64,000 bases of DNA from the NCBI GenBank assembly GCA_014529385.2, contig CM043966.1, positions 38,316,037 through 38,380,036 on the forward strand, read 5' to 3'. Within the stretch, counting starts at the first letter, position 1. Every line of letters begins with the position of its first letter. Below are positions 42,781 through 54,900 of this stretch, one piece after another. A model generated the notes under the pieces. That model did not search any database and had not been told where the DNA came from. It saw only the letters and a program-made list of their open reading frames with translations. Origin of the DNA: Adiantum capillus-veneris (Eukaryota; Streptophyta; Polypodiopsida; Polypodiales; Pteridaceae). A program made the position numbers and the translations under genes.

Positions 42781-45551
42781 AAACATGTCTCACAAACTAT
42801 ATGCAAGAATTAGGTTACTTTTACAATCTTCTTCATATGTTATGGCAATGTTAATGACAAAGAACTTGAGAGATTTTTTCTACAACATGCAACGATATGC
42901 GAACCAAGGAGTTATTTACAAAAGGTTATGTTTCTTGTGATGATGATGCCATGCCATATCCACTTGGATCTTATCTAAGAGTACAAGCAAGAAAGGATAA
43001 TATTTTGTGAGTCCATGACCGTTTTGGTGTGAGTTTGAGATAGTGTTTATGAGTTCAAGTTAATCTATTTTGGAACCTAATTGCTTGAGCTACCTCTCAC
43101 ATATTCTCACACTCATTCATGCCCGTGGATGTACATATATTATCACCCACCATGATGCATGCTTTGTCTAGAGTAGATCCATGTTTTTGATGTGCTATGT
43201 GCATGAGTGAGTGCAACAACATGTGAGAGGTGTAGTTCGGGAAAATTGGACTCCAAGATAGACTAATTTAGAGTCATAAACATGAATTTGAGATTTTAGG
43301 TAGTGAACTTATTTTTTTGTAAGACGTAAATTAGTACTACCACAACTTTAAACTGGCCAAAATTGGTTCGATTGAGTTCTATTTTCAGTGTGTACTCGTC
43401 TAATTAGCTTAATTTGAAAACAATTACTTCAGCTTCCTAGAGAGCATATTCCAAAAAGATATCCTTGAAACGTTGTCAACATTTCAGAAGGGTGTGTCCT
43501 CTTGGAACACCATAAACTAGTGCATGTGGATAATTAAATCAAAAAGTGGATGGACCAATGCTCATTTTTCCACCTAAGAGTGCACACAACCATAAAGCAT
43601 CAACAAATTAATAATAAAATGCAAAAATTTGCATGCTAATCATAAATCTACATATGCAAAAACTTGCCATAAGCACACCTGCACACACGTTTGGTGCCTA
43701 AAATGTGTAATTAGTAATGCACAATGCAAAAAAATAGCAAATCTAAATTACTAGTGTTGATTTACCCATCACCATTGCTCAAGCATGCACGAGCGCACAA
43801 ACTATGGAAAGTTGAAGCTGAGCGAAGATGAGGCAAAATAGCACTTTTAACATCTCAGAGAATGATATGTATACCTAGCAACAAATGTCAGATTAGACAT
43901 TAACTCAGAACTAACTTTAGCTAAAAAATTTAGAGCTTGAAAAATACACTATGATTGTTATGTCCAGGCTAGCATTGGAAATTTTGACTCATCGGCATTG
44001 TCACTAGATGGATTCGGAAATGTACTACATTACCTACATACTACAACATAAACAAAAGAAGTCAACACACCGGTCGAAGTAGTTGGCACTTGTATCTAGT
44101 CGTCACACATCTTTTATGCATCCTTCCACAATTGCGGTTATGTGGGACCTTCCATGCACGTCAAGTGACATCAGCATGAGAGAATTGTGTGTGTAATCCA
44201 TGGATTTCTAAAAATCTGAGTGGGTGCTAAAGAAACCCATCAATGCCCTAACCTTCCAAGCATAACATTCTAATTGTTCTCACCTCAGTTCCTCACTGAT
44301 GTTCCCATCAAGCGTATCCATTAGGCAATAGAGCCCTCTCCCAAATGGTGATTGAGCAAGACCAGGTAGTCTTTTATTTTGTTAATGCATCATATTGCTC
44401 TCGTCATGTGCATATTAGACCAGTTTTAAACAAAAACAAGGGGAAACAAACAGAGATTTTGCTAGCCATTTAAGGTATTATGTTGTTAGATGTCTCAAGC
44501 AAGAAGTTTAAGCATATTCATCATAGTGCACAATCCATCATGAGGGTTTGAACACTTACTCCAGCATGGAATCTCCACTCATTCTATGAATCATATCATC
44601 CATTACCACAGATAAGTATCCGAGGCTAATTACCGAGGAACTCATGATAATTTCCACAAATTTATGAGACATGTCCCATTGAATGAAATCAATAACTAGC
44701 TATCAATACTAGTACCCCTATAATATCATAAATCTGTAATGCTTACGTCACCAAAAAAATGGAATGGCAAGCCAATTTTCTTTCAAAGTAGCTCCTTGAA
44801 ACATTTATTTCTCCAAAAAATTGTGTTAAATTGAATGGCAAACCTTTTTTTTTCTCCAAAATCACTCCTTGAAATACCCACAATTCTTTACTTTATTCTC
44901 CTCTATTCTGTAGTAACAGCGATATACCCCACGTAGGTAGTAGCTGATTTGTGCAAGCATGGAGCACATAGAATGCTCCATCGATCTAATTACATGATTT
45001 ATCTCAGCTTCTTCACAACGCATTCTCAACAAATATTCAACATTCACCCAACAGAGGTCAACTCCTCAGAAGCTTGTGCCCAAAAGAACCTCTCGAGCAC
45101 AAATTTACCACCAACTAGTGCGCCACATGTAGAGACGACATCCTGTTCAAGAGAGGCCTTGCTTCATGCTTAGTGACTCTTCAGAAAGCTCCCTGAACAC
45201 ACATTCATTAGACACCCTAAGCTTTAAAAACAAATTTCCCACAGATAAAGGATACTTTCTTCCAGGTCTCAAACTCCATGCAGATACATTTTAACATTTG
45301 CATCATCACTATATCATGCAGAGTCTCTTTACAAGACCAACGAATACAGGAGAACAATTGATGATAATTTACGCTCTACATACAAGGTATCCAAGACTCT
45401 GACAGCAAGGTGGAATAACCAACTTGGCGAACTGCACAATCCTGTGGAATATAAAAGGTGAAGGAGTGAGCAAAAGATCTCCTTCATAATCAGCTTTGCA
45501 GGATGTGTAGAGAGCTGAGGCACCTCATGGGGCTGGTCAAGGCCCCTTATA
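42781..45551. other. Unassigned intergenic sequence; RanBP1 3' flank at right edge
   Basis: AT-rich sequence without recognisable genes or element termini. The last few hundred bases before 45552 should hold the RanBP1 3' UTR. Confidence 0.4.
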
Positions 45552-47421
45552 TCACTTTCCTTCACTAGAAACGCTTTCTTCCTTACTGTCTAACTTACTC
45601 TCCTCCTTTTCTTCTTCACCCCCTGCTTTGTCAGCAACTTTCAGGTTCTCAAGCAAACCTCCAACTTCCTCGGCTTCCTTATCACCACCAGAACTCTCTT
45701 TGGCTTTCTGGGCATCCTCAAAAGCTTTTTTAAATGCTTGGGCATCTGTGGAATAGGTTGAAAACGCAGGTAAATTATTCAGCAGCCAATATACATCACT
45801 TTTCAGTTGTTCAAAGTGTTATTACACATGAAGCTATTGACACATACTTTCGACACTTCCCAAGCGTATGCAGAAGAGTTCGTCCTTTAGCTCTCCATCA
45901 GCATAATCAGAAGCATGCCAGACCCATGTTTTATCACTGCCTTGATGTTCCTGTAGACTAATAGACGGAACGACTGCAAGAACATTAAGAGCTAATTTAG
46001 TTGCAGGGCAATCTTTGGGATCACAGACCAGGCAAAGCACACGACTTTGGTGCAACAATTATGAAGACCAACAAACCTGTGTGGTTCGCACAAATTTTCA
46101 GGGTTTTACTTTGCCGCATGACTAACCGAACCTTCTTGGTGTCCTTGTGCTTCAAGAGCTTTACTTGTCCAACACCTCTCTCTTTCCACTGGTTCCCTTC
46201 CTTGTCGAACCGATAAAGCTTGGCCTTTCTGAAACCATTTGGATGAAATGAATGAAACTTGAATGCAACATTTATGGAGTGGAAGCAGCACATTACAAAA
46301 CCAGCCCGAACAACACGGACGAGTAAGCTATATCAAATAGCTCGAATGGTAGAGAAGGCTTGTGAGGGTAAGAAGAGGGCCCAGGGAGCATGGGCATCTG
46401 GTATGACATCGCCAACGCATATTCGAGGCTGTACACACAGTCGTACAACTCAATGCATCCATTGCAAACATAAAACCAGTAAGGTATGTGCACAAGTCAA
46501 TGTTCACGCATGCACAAAGCGTCACAGTGCCACGACGTAGCAACCTTTTTGACACACTGCCGGGATTCTCAATAATTAAAAACATCTCCTTAATAACCAG
46601 ATGTGATGAAAACGCAATTCCAGGCTAGAACATTAGTACAGGATGTCAGGCCACATAGAAAACTTAATAATCTGACCAACTAGAATTCAAAATATTCCCA
46701 GCCAGCCAATCAGTTCCTCTTTCCTCTGATCAACACATCTGCTTCCGTCCACCTCTACCCAGATTCAACATTATTTATATGCATCAGATGAGAGGTCACC
46801 ACCCAGCCAAGGGTTGCCATAGCTATGCTAGTTAAAACTGCACCGTTTTCTTTATGTTCTCAGGGTGCTAGCTACAATAAACCTTGGCATACTCGTGTGG
46901 AAGGCATCAGGTCAACCACCCTACTTGATGAAGAAGAACACAAGCATACCCCATGATAGGAGAGAGACACGCCTTGCCAAATAGCAATACGGAAAGTGTC
47001 ATAGGCGGTACTGATGGCAGAAAAACGATCACCCCAAGATCCACTCTTTAACCTTTTTGAAGCAAACTCCAGCACGTAAACTAGAACAAGCAAAATGAAG
47101 AAAAGCACAGAAAACAGCCTCGTGTGAATTGAGCAATACATGTTCATGCTTCTGGTGCAGCGGTTGCCAGAGGACTACATTCGTGATGAAATGCATGGCA
47201 ATACTTCGCATTTCAAGAAAAGACATATATCTGGCTAAAGGCACTCACAGATCAATCAGGGCATCTTCGTTCTCTTCGCCGGTGCTGACAGCAACAGCAT
47301 CAAGCTTGACAATGGGAGCAACCTCCCCGCCCGTGTCTTCCTCTTCGGCCGACGGCCTGGAGTCATCGGCATCTTCAGCAGACGCCTGCGTGGCTGCCTC
47401 TTTTTCATTGTCACCCGCCAT
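45552..47421 (-). CDS. RanBP1: Ran-binding protein 1 (spliced host gene)
   Basis: RanBP1 binds Ran-GTP and assists RanGAP in GTP hydrolysis, helping nuclear import and export complexes to come apart on the cytoplasmic side. Four minus-strand exons: 47421-47249, 46228-46077, 45973-45848 and 45745-45552. All junctions are GT-AG, phases agree, and they give 214 residues, close to plant RanBP1 lengths. The start is the ATG of MAGDNEKEA with an acidic N-terminus. The Ran-binding domain (about residues 40-155) has [65 protein letters not shown] and [10 protein letters not shown]. The C-terminal tail is Glu/Lys/Ser-rich (residues about 165-214). All conserved segments are present and no break is seen. 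It is flanked by retroelements but none lies in an exon. Confidence 0.95.
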
Positions 47422-48480
47422 TGCACCTGCTCAGCGTTCCCGTTTAGAATGATCTCGCACGCACGCAACGAGAGTAATGAAATATCAGCAATCTAGGCTA
47501 GTAACAGCATCAGCGAATCTAGGGTTCTTCTTAGACTAGAATGCTTTGCTAGGGAGCTAGCGTAATCAATTTATCTTTACAAGCATAATTATTTGCTTCA
47601 TGTTAATTACTCATGTGCACTATTTGGTTTTTGTATCTCGAATATGTGCATGAGGGAGATTTTCAAGAGAGAGAGAAACAGACGGGACATAGGGAGACAC
47701 CAAAATGTACCAATTCATAGCATGAGCATTTTTTTTGCGGGATCCAACACTTATAGTTTTTGAAGGAACCTCATCATGGGTAAAGATGGATTGTGTTTAA
47801 GTGATACGAGCTCACAGAACCACATGAGTGATCCCCCACTACTTGCATGGCGGGATCATCCTCTATTTTCACCCCCGTCACCCCACTCTTTAAAGAAACT
47901 GCCGTCACAATTGAAGCTTGCAAGACATGGACCCACCTCTCTTATGCTATTCAAAAGCATGTGCATGGAATCCGCAACGCTTAAGCTAGAAGATATCCTA
48001 CTTGGTCCTTGCGTCGCCAGCAAAATCCCCCCAAACATGGCTAATCAAGTCTCTATAAACCTATTGTCTAAATGACACCTACAGTCCATAAATTAAATAA
48101 TAAAGACTAATTAAAGTTTTTTGGGTTATGATGGATAGAGGTAACAGGGACAATGCTTGCATATAGGATGGCACTTGGTTAAAGAAAAGAGGATTAACCA
48201 ACATTACCATGGGGAACATAGTTTATTGTACACATGCCTTAATAATTTGAATATTGTTACTTTTTACATTTTTGTAAATGGTCTTATCAATGTGGTTTCT
48301 TGTTTTTGTTGCTTACACACACACACACACACACACACACTAATGGTCGTGTGGTGCTGAAATCACCATCATTGACCCTTTGAGAACATTACAATAATAA
48401 AACTTTATTGTATGCAGGAGATTGTACAATCTTGGAACGCAACCTTACACCCTTTAGGGTATGGAGACAAGTTGTCAGTT
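47422..48480. other. RanBP1 upstream region and spacer
   Basis: The RanBP1 5' UTR and promoter must lie in the first part, as the gene reads leftward. No clear TATA box was identified. An AC microsatellite lies near 48314-48340. No other gene seen. Confidence 0.4.
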
Positions 48481-48499
48481 GTCCCTAGTCTCATATAAG

Positions 48500-50500
48500 G
48501 GCTGCTCTTGTTGATCAAGGACCCCACATTTCACAATACCATTATTCAGCATGATCTACAAAATGTGGACAATGATGATAATTGTGAGCTCATGCTATTA
48601 GTTGTACTTGTTATCCCTGCATGGCTAAGATTATATGTTGTAGCCAAGAAAAATCCATATGCTGCCAATGCTAGCATGCATGACTTAATTGCTAATATAT
48701 AACACTATTCTGGATGAGAACACTAAGGAGGCACAAGGAATGGAGGGAGCATTCACTACCTGTTATGCGGAGATTCATGGAGCTCCATGGAAGCAAACTA
48801 AGGAATGGCCCATTAATGAGACAAAGGGAGTGCAACATGCTTTAAGAAGCCCCATAGTACCCCCTATCCCTTCCCATGAAGCCCACAAGTAATCTAATTT
48901 GAGAATCGCTTGAAGTAGATGAAGTGGAAGTCATTAAGCAAGAATTCTTAGTCAATGGGGCTATTATGGAAAAGGTCACACCACCAAAAGACACCTACAT
49001 AGACCCCTTACTTGACAAACTGCTAGAAGTCATGCTTCAAGATACAGATAAGAAGGTATGGACTTTTGGCAATTTTTCCCTATTGGAACCTATTAATGAA
49101 GATTGTTTGCTAACTTTGTTGAATGACAAAGACAAGGCAACAAAAAGATTGGGATAAACCAAATCTTGATGATTAACTCATCTAACATCCCATTACCTTT
49201 AAAAGTGATACTCCCATTACCTTTGAAAGTGATGCCCAAGAAGGCGGCAAGCAAAGCGGTCACAAAGTCCTCCCAATAAGAGGAAGTCATGAGACACTTC
49301 CTTCCATGCTCATTACAAGAAGGGAGAAAACAATCAAGGAGGAAGCGGAGAAAGTGGTCACCACCCTCTCCTTATTCGTCTTCCTCTTCGTTGTCATCAT
49401 CCTATGAGAAAATTAGTGACTCATCACTTAAGAAAGCAAAGAGAAGAGGTAAATAAAGAATCTATGTGGCATGAGAGAAGTCACACAAGCTTAAAAGGCT
49501 TAATGAGGGAGGAAACATTATCACTTTCCTTACCTATGATGGAACCTTTGGAGCAAGTTATAGAGTGTTTGCTTTTATCCAACAATTTGATGCGGCTTTT
49601 GGAGATGAAGATTTCTCAAAATTTTCAAAACAACGTAATGGCTCCATGTATTTCTAGAAATTGGCTTGTCAATGATGGGCAAGCCTTGGTGCCCAAGGTG
49701 AAGCTCCAAAGACATGGAAGGCTTTGAGGATTGCTGTCATGAAGCAATTGCTCTCAAGCGACGCCAAAGATAAAGTCCTTACAGAATGGCAAAGCTTGAA
49801 GATGGCACCCCATGAGTGTATTCAAAAGTATGTGGATAGGTTTTGGGAGTTATGTCTCAAAGTCATTGTCTATAAGAAAATAGACACCGCAAAACAAAAG
49901 CAACAATTTTGTGCTGGCCTATCCAAGGAGATGAGTGAGTATGTCAACTCACAAAGGCCCAAAACTATCTCAATGGTCATACATCACGCGATGGTCGCCT
50001 CAAGGATCCACTTCAAACAAGTAATAAGAAGGGTCCCAAGACTAAGGAAACTAACAAACCAATTGAGCTAAAGGGGAAGAACAACGTGACACAAAATTCT
50101 TCCAAGGCCAATAGCAACAACAACAAGACAAAGCCAAAGGACAAAGGCTAAAAGGTAAAAACAAACTTTCACCTGAAGAGGCATATAGCAGGCAAGGAAA
50201 AATCTTAACTATTATGCTAAGTTGGCAAAAAGATATTAGGGCCCATTCCAAATCCTTGAGCCAATCAATGAATCGGTTTATAAGCAAAAATTACGTAGCA
50301 CTTGGCTCCTTCATATAAGTCTTTTAAAACCTTATAAGGGTGAATCACCCAAAGATCCAATGATTGAAAATCCACCCGAGTTTGAAGGTTAAGAAGAGAT
50401 TTTGCAACGAGCATCCTACACCATCAAGACAAGGTTTTAAGAAGTGGTAAGAGTATCCAATGATATCTCATTAAATTTAAGAATTATCCTTTCAAAGATG
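48500..50500 (+). pseudogene. Gypsy gag joined to C-terminal tail (pol deleted)
   Basis: Frames at 48500-49160 look gag-like but are not diagnostic. 49724-50071 is a clear retrotransposon gag core: LTEWQSLKMAPHECIQKYVDRFWEL and QQFCAGLSKEMSEYV. Within about 100 bases of the gag basic region the sequence moves to the integrase C-terminal tail: LNYYAKLAKRY near 50205, SLLKPYKGESPKDP near 50320, then the chromodomain-like IKFKNYPFKDAR near 50480. Protease, RT, RNase H and the integrase core are missing. This is an internal deletion derivative of the gypsy family nested at 18940-38990. Confidence 0.75.
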
Positions 50501-52561
50501 CAAGACATCTAGTTAAAGGATAATGTAAACCTTGTAAATGATTACAATGACTGATGTCAAAGGTAGAACCATGTATGAACAAACATGTTTTCTAAAAAAT
50601 TTATTCTTGTTTTGACTGTAAGGTTTCTTTTTAATTTTCACAAGTTTTTTGGAGTATATGCATACAATACATTAATTTTAAGGTTCTTTTTTATATGTAA
50701 ATCATGCTTGCGGTAGACACATTTGTCTCAAGCACCCAATAGGCTTTGACAATCTACTAAGGAAGATGATTAGTGGCTAGGCAAATTACGTGCTTGCGGT
50801 AGCTTAGTCTCTCAAGAGCCAAGTAGCCTTTGACAATCTACTCTGGAAGATGTTAGGGGGGCTAATCAAAGACATGCTTGCAATAGCTAAGTCTTCTAAG
50901 CACCAAGTGGAATTAGTCACCACTATGCAAGAATGTTGATGGGTAAAAAGGGACCTCTACCCAAAGTGAAAGGACTAGCTATGACTTTATTTTGCCTACT
51001 CCATAGTCAAGGATGACTATGATCTCAAGGGAGAGGTAATTTCATGAAAATTAATTTCAAAATTTCTAGAAGTATTTTACATCTCAAATTGGCCACTTAA
51101 GTCTCGGGAAAATAAAAGAGAACAAGTAAAAGTGCTTATAGACTTACTCCAGTCAAAGGCTTGGGATCAAAGGAAATAAGTTTATAAATGAGTAAGGATA
51201 ATTGCTGATTAGAGAAACTATCAGTCTAAAATAAATTGTGTAAATTTTAAGTATCAAACTTACTCATTAGACTGTAATTATGATGTCTAGGAAGTATGAG
51301 TCTAGGAAGCCTTATGATAAAATTAAAACTTACCAGAGATAGTCTAATTTAGCAGGTCTAAACATAGAAGGTTTCAAGACCAGCTTCGTAGTACCTCCAA
51401 AGGACTGTGCTAAGGTTGCATAGGAGATGAAATTCCAAAGCCCAAGGTTAAGTTCAATCTTTACCTGAGCCCATTCTAATTTAATAGGTTCTAAGTTAGC
51501 AGGTAGACTCTAGTCTTGATGAGCTTCCTAGAGCCTCCAAAGGATAGTGTAAAGGTCTTGCACATGAGCTAGTTAAGTTGAACGTAATATTGTGGTTTTA
51601 ATTAATAAAAGGAAAAGCAAAATTCTAAGGTTAGATCAACCCCCTTCTCTACCAAGTTTGGTTAGGCCACATGTCCAAAGTAGCTCACATATGCTTAATG
51701 GGTAGGGGGGAAGTGTGTACATGTGTACTTTAGCCAAAGATAAGTCGAGGAGGAGAAGGGGGGGGGGGGGGGGGGGGTTGAGTTTCTCAAGGCTCATGCG
51801 TCTAGTTTCTCTTTAAGTCTTCACTTTTGATTGGCCCATGTAACCAATATTCCCTTTTGAGATTTTTTGGCGAGTGGAGAAGAGGAAAAAGAGGAGGGCC
51901 TATGGGATATTTTTTGACCCTCTCTCTCACATTCTCATGTGCCTCTTGTGTTCAAGCAAGTACTTTCTCTCTCCCTCTCGTATGGGAGCTCAAGAGATGG
52001 TCTCTATGGTCGAGCACTTGGCTATGGATGCAAATCCAAGCAAGTAGATCCACGAAAGCTCACCTTCTTCTTCTCTATTATTCTAGCTATGCAAAAATCT
52101 TGCTCATAGAGTAAGCATACTAGAAAATATTATTTCCTTTCTTAAACAATACCTCCCTCCACCTCCATCTCTACAATTCTTTCTCCTTGCTAGGGTGTTT
52201 AGGGCTTGGAAAGGAGGGTTACACCATGTGTGGTTAATGGAATTGTGAAGTTTACCATCTTCATAGGTTAAAGGAAGATCCACAAGAGCCCAAGCTTGTA
52301 TTGTAATTAAAGCTATCACTGAGAGAATCATAATACAAAAGTCCTTTTGGAGCGGGGACTGACTCTAAGAAAATTCGATCCTCAACAAGTTGTCAATCTT
52401 AATGTGTTTTTGTCTTCAAATCATGTTGCATGATTTGATTTTTTATTGCATAAATGATGCTATGAAATCAACCTTGCACTACCTATGGTTCTCCTCTAAG
52501 GAATCCTCTTAATTAAGAAACCCCTTTCATTAAATAATTTTGCTTTAATTTTCATGACATG
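50501..52561 (+). repeat. Gypsy 3' region and LTR of the deletion derivative
   Basis: The 3' non-coding region has two or three repeated phrases with ATGCTTGCGGTAG and AAGTCT near 50700-50910. A purine-rich TCTCAAGGGAGAGGTAA precedes an LTR from about 51040 to 52561, ending TCATGACA. It matches 37422-38990 throughout. A G20 tract lies at 51758-51777. Confidence 0.68.
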
Positions 52562-52689
52562 TGAATTTTGTAACCTTGTCCAAAATAGGGTTAGCGAGTA
52601 CTAAAAGTGCAATTAGAAATGCATACATTGTCTGAATTTAAGATCAGCATCATTTTGAAAAATACTAAGTAACTAATTTGGAGGTGAAA
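52562..52689. other. Spacer
   Basis: Short unassigned sequence between the gypsy LTR and the minus-strand gypsy RT remnant. Confidence 0.4.
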
Positions 52690-52960
52690 GAGGTACACTT
52701 GTTTTTTCATAGTGCATATGTCGAGGTAAAAGTTCTAGCATTTTTTGCACATGAATCTTGACTTAGAGTATGCAAAAGAATCTATGAGACCAAAAGCCAT
52801 TATAATGAACTCAGAGTGAGCATAACAAGTGATGAGGGTTATTTTTGGTATGTCAATCTCTTAAATGTGGATTTGGTGATAGCCATATCAAAGATCAATC
52901 TTTGTAAGCATTTTTGTCCCATATTGCTTGACAAGCAGCTCATCTTTACGAGGAAGGAAT
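52690..52960 (-). pseudogene. Gypsy RT fragment
   Basis: The minus strand reads RKDELLVKQYGTKM, LTKIDL, a stop, then YGYHQIHI, followed by IPKITLIT and MAFGLID. These align with the RT palm motifs KIDLRSGYHQI and FGLTNAP of Ty3/gypsy elements. Stops within conserved motifs show it is dead. It lies opposite in orientation to the gypsy LTR beside it. Confidence 0.75.
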
Positions 52961-53078
52961 TGAATACTTTTTCATTACATTTGCCTAATTAAAACCCCAA
53001 GAATCAATAAAGATGCCACCATCAACATTGAAGGAGGAAAGGTTTCTCAATCTCAGTGGGTCTATGATCAAGTTGATA

Positions 53079-53234
53079 TAACTTTTGGTGGATTGACCAA
53101 TGATTCATTCATAGTCTAATCATAATTAAACTAGACTTAGATTAGTATTTAATCAATAACTTCTAGTGAATTGACCAATGATCCATTCATAGTGTAATCA
53201 TAATTAAACTAGAAGTAAATTATTATTTAATGAA
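53079..53234. repeat. 78-bp tandem duplication
   Basis: Two adjacent 78-bp units with GAATTGACCAATGA-like and TAATCATAATTAAACTAGA phrases. The surrounding 52961-53690 shows no gene. Confidence 0.9.
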
Positions 53235-53689
53235 TGATCAATGCACCAAGATTATTTGACTACAAAATAATCTTGATTCATTAAGCATAAAGGTGTACAA
53301 TGTGCCTCTATATAAGCATATAGAAAGAGGTAGCCTCTTGACACATTAGCATACAACAAGGTATGGATGTAGCTATTCATGCACTCTTCAACGACTATGC
53401 TTTACACATGTATATGTACATGTAAGAGGAAGTTCACAAAATGTCTATGTCCATGTAAAATTCCAGATAGGTGGAGGGTGTTTCTACACACACAAGGTGC
53501 AACAAAGCTCACATCCAACAAATCTCGTCTTGTGCACGTACAAAATCCTTCCGTCAAAACAGACTAAAGGTATGTCACACAATACATAAGCCTCCCCTTA
53601 AACACAAGGGTAGATGCACACGCTTCCCTACACAAAAATGAGAGTTGGTACACAATGTGCTTTGAATTTTTACAATATATCATTGCTAT

Positions 53690-54290
53690 CATAGACTAAG
53701 CCACATAGTTGTTTTTATCTTCAGAGTTGTCAATAGCAAGAATGCTTTTTGAATTGTCTTTATCCTTGAAAGGTTCCTTGTGATTGATTTGTTGCGGTTT
53801 GTTGGCTTTAAGTCTGCAACATTTTGTAGCATGGTTTCTCTTACTACAAATGCAACAAGGATTTACTTCATAATAGTCCTTTAAAAGGTAATTTGTTCAT
53901 CCGCCAATGTGAATTTTAAATTCCTTTTGGTACATCTATTATAGCAATTGTTGGTGACAATTAGAGCGTCTCCTTTGTCTTTGGCTATAAGCTTCTTCCC
54001 GTACTCTTGAAGCGAGTGCTAACATCTTCAATTTTAGGCATGAGATATTTCTCTCTAAGCATTGTCCCAATTTGCCTGGGTAATTTGGCACGTGCAACCA
54101 TACCTTAAATTGCATGTTCCCTAGCCACCTAAAACCGTACAATCTTAGAGTGGCAAATCTTGACGCTTCTTTCCCCATGCTTAAGGGGCACAACCCTTGA
54201 CCATTGCCTTCTCGTTAAACTTGTCGCATTTAATTAAACAAAATAATGTTGGAAAGCTATAAATTTATTGGGGCCACCCATCCATATAAT
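53690..54290 (-). pseudogene. LTR-retrotransposon gag remnant
   Basis: The minus strand carries CCICSKRNHATKCC (53815-53858), fitting CX2CX4HX4C, followed by a Lys/Asn/Asp-rich stretch. Upstream minus frames (53939-54193) read as decayed gag with several stops. The layout resembles the gag remnant at 5273-5952. It lies just left of the copia C insertion. Confidence 0.5.
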
Positions 54291-54311
54291 GATGCAATGA
54301 GGGTATCATTC

Positions 54312-54538
54312 TGTTACCATATACATGTGGTAGTGATGTGTGTGAACACACTAGGACCGCCGGGGCATTTTTTCCCTCTTTAGGAGGTTTTTTCCCCTGT
54401 GCATTGTATATACGCCCATCACTCTAGGGCTATCTATCTTTCCATTGCACACTAAGTAACACACTCTCTATTGTGTGCCTTGAGCTTCCTTCGTCTTCTC
54501 CAAGCTGTGTGTGTTTCTCTGCAACCCTAATTCCAACA
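54312..54538 (+). repeat. 5' LTR of copia family C
   Basis: 227 bp. A TATA box candidate TATATA lies at 54407-54412, followed by CGCCCATCACTC, a plausible promoter and transcript start. Confidence 0.95.
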
Positions 54539-54540
54539 AT

Positions 54541-54555
54541 TGGTATCAGAGTAGG
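54541..54555 (+). promoter_or_regulatory. Primer-binding site of copia family C
   Basis: TGGTATCAGAGTAGG two bases after the LTR, complementary to initiator methionine tRNA except at the last positions. Confidence 0.92.
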
Positions 54556-54900
54556 TCACGTCTTCCCGGGCTTAGTCGCCAGCTGCTCCAACACACGGCT
54601 GCTCACTTTCTCCGATTTCAGTGAGCTTTGGCGAGCGTTCGCAGGTCGACAAATGTTTTGGGAGAACTCGAAGAGCTTGGTCTGCTCAGAATTTTGATTT
54701 GGGCTCATTTCGGCCTCCGTTTCCACTACGGGCAGTACTGCACAGGCTATTTCGTCATTTTGTGCAGATTTTCTGTCAGTGCCGTTTTCTGCATAACAGG
54801 TGCCTTATAGTCTTCTACGGTTTGTGCTATATAGCACAAGTTGTTCCCGCTCCATTTCTCCTATTTTCGGGCAGTTTTCACATCAGGTGCAGCATTTACC

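Noticed and set aside
44862-45173. Overlapping frames of 61 and 74 codons left of RanBP1
   Set aside because: No motif, overlap on opposite strands, and position in the 3' flank of RanBP1.
46259-46540. Plus-strand frame over the RanBP1 locus
   Set aside because: Lies in intron 1, antisense to the gene, with no motif.
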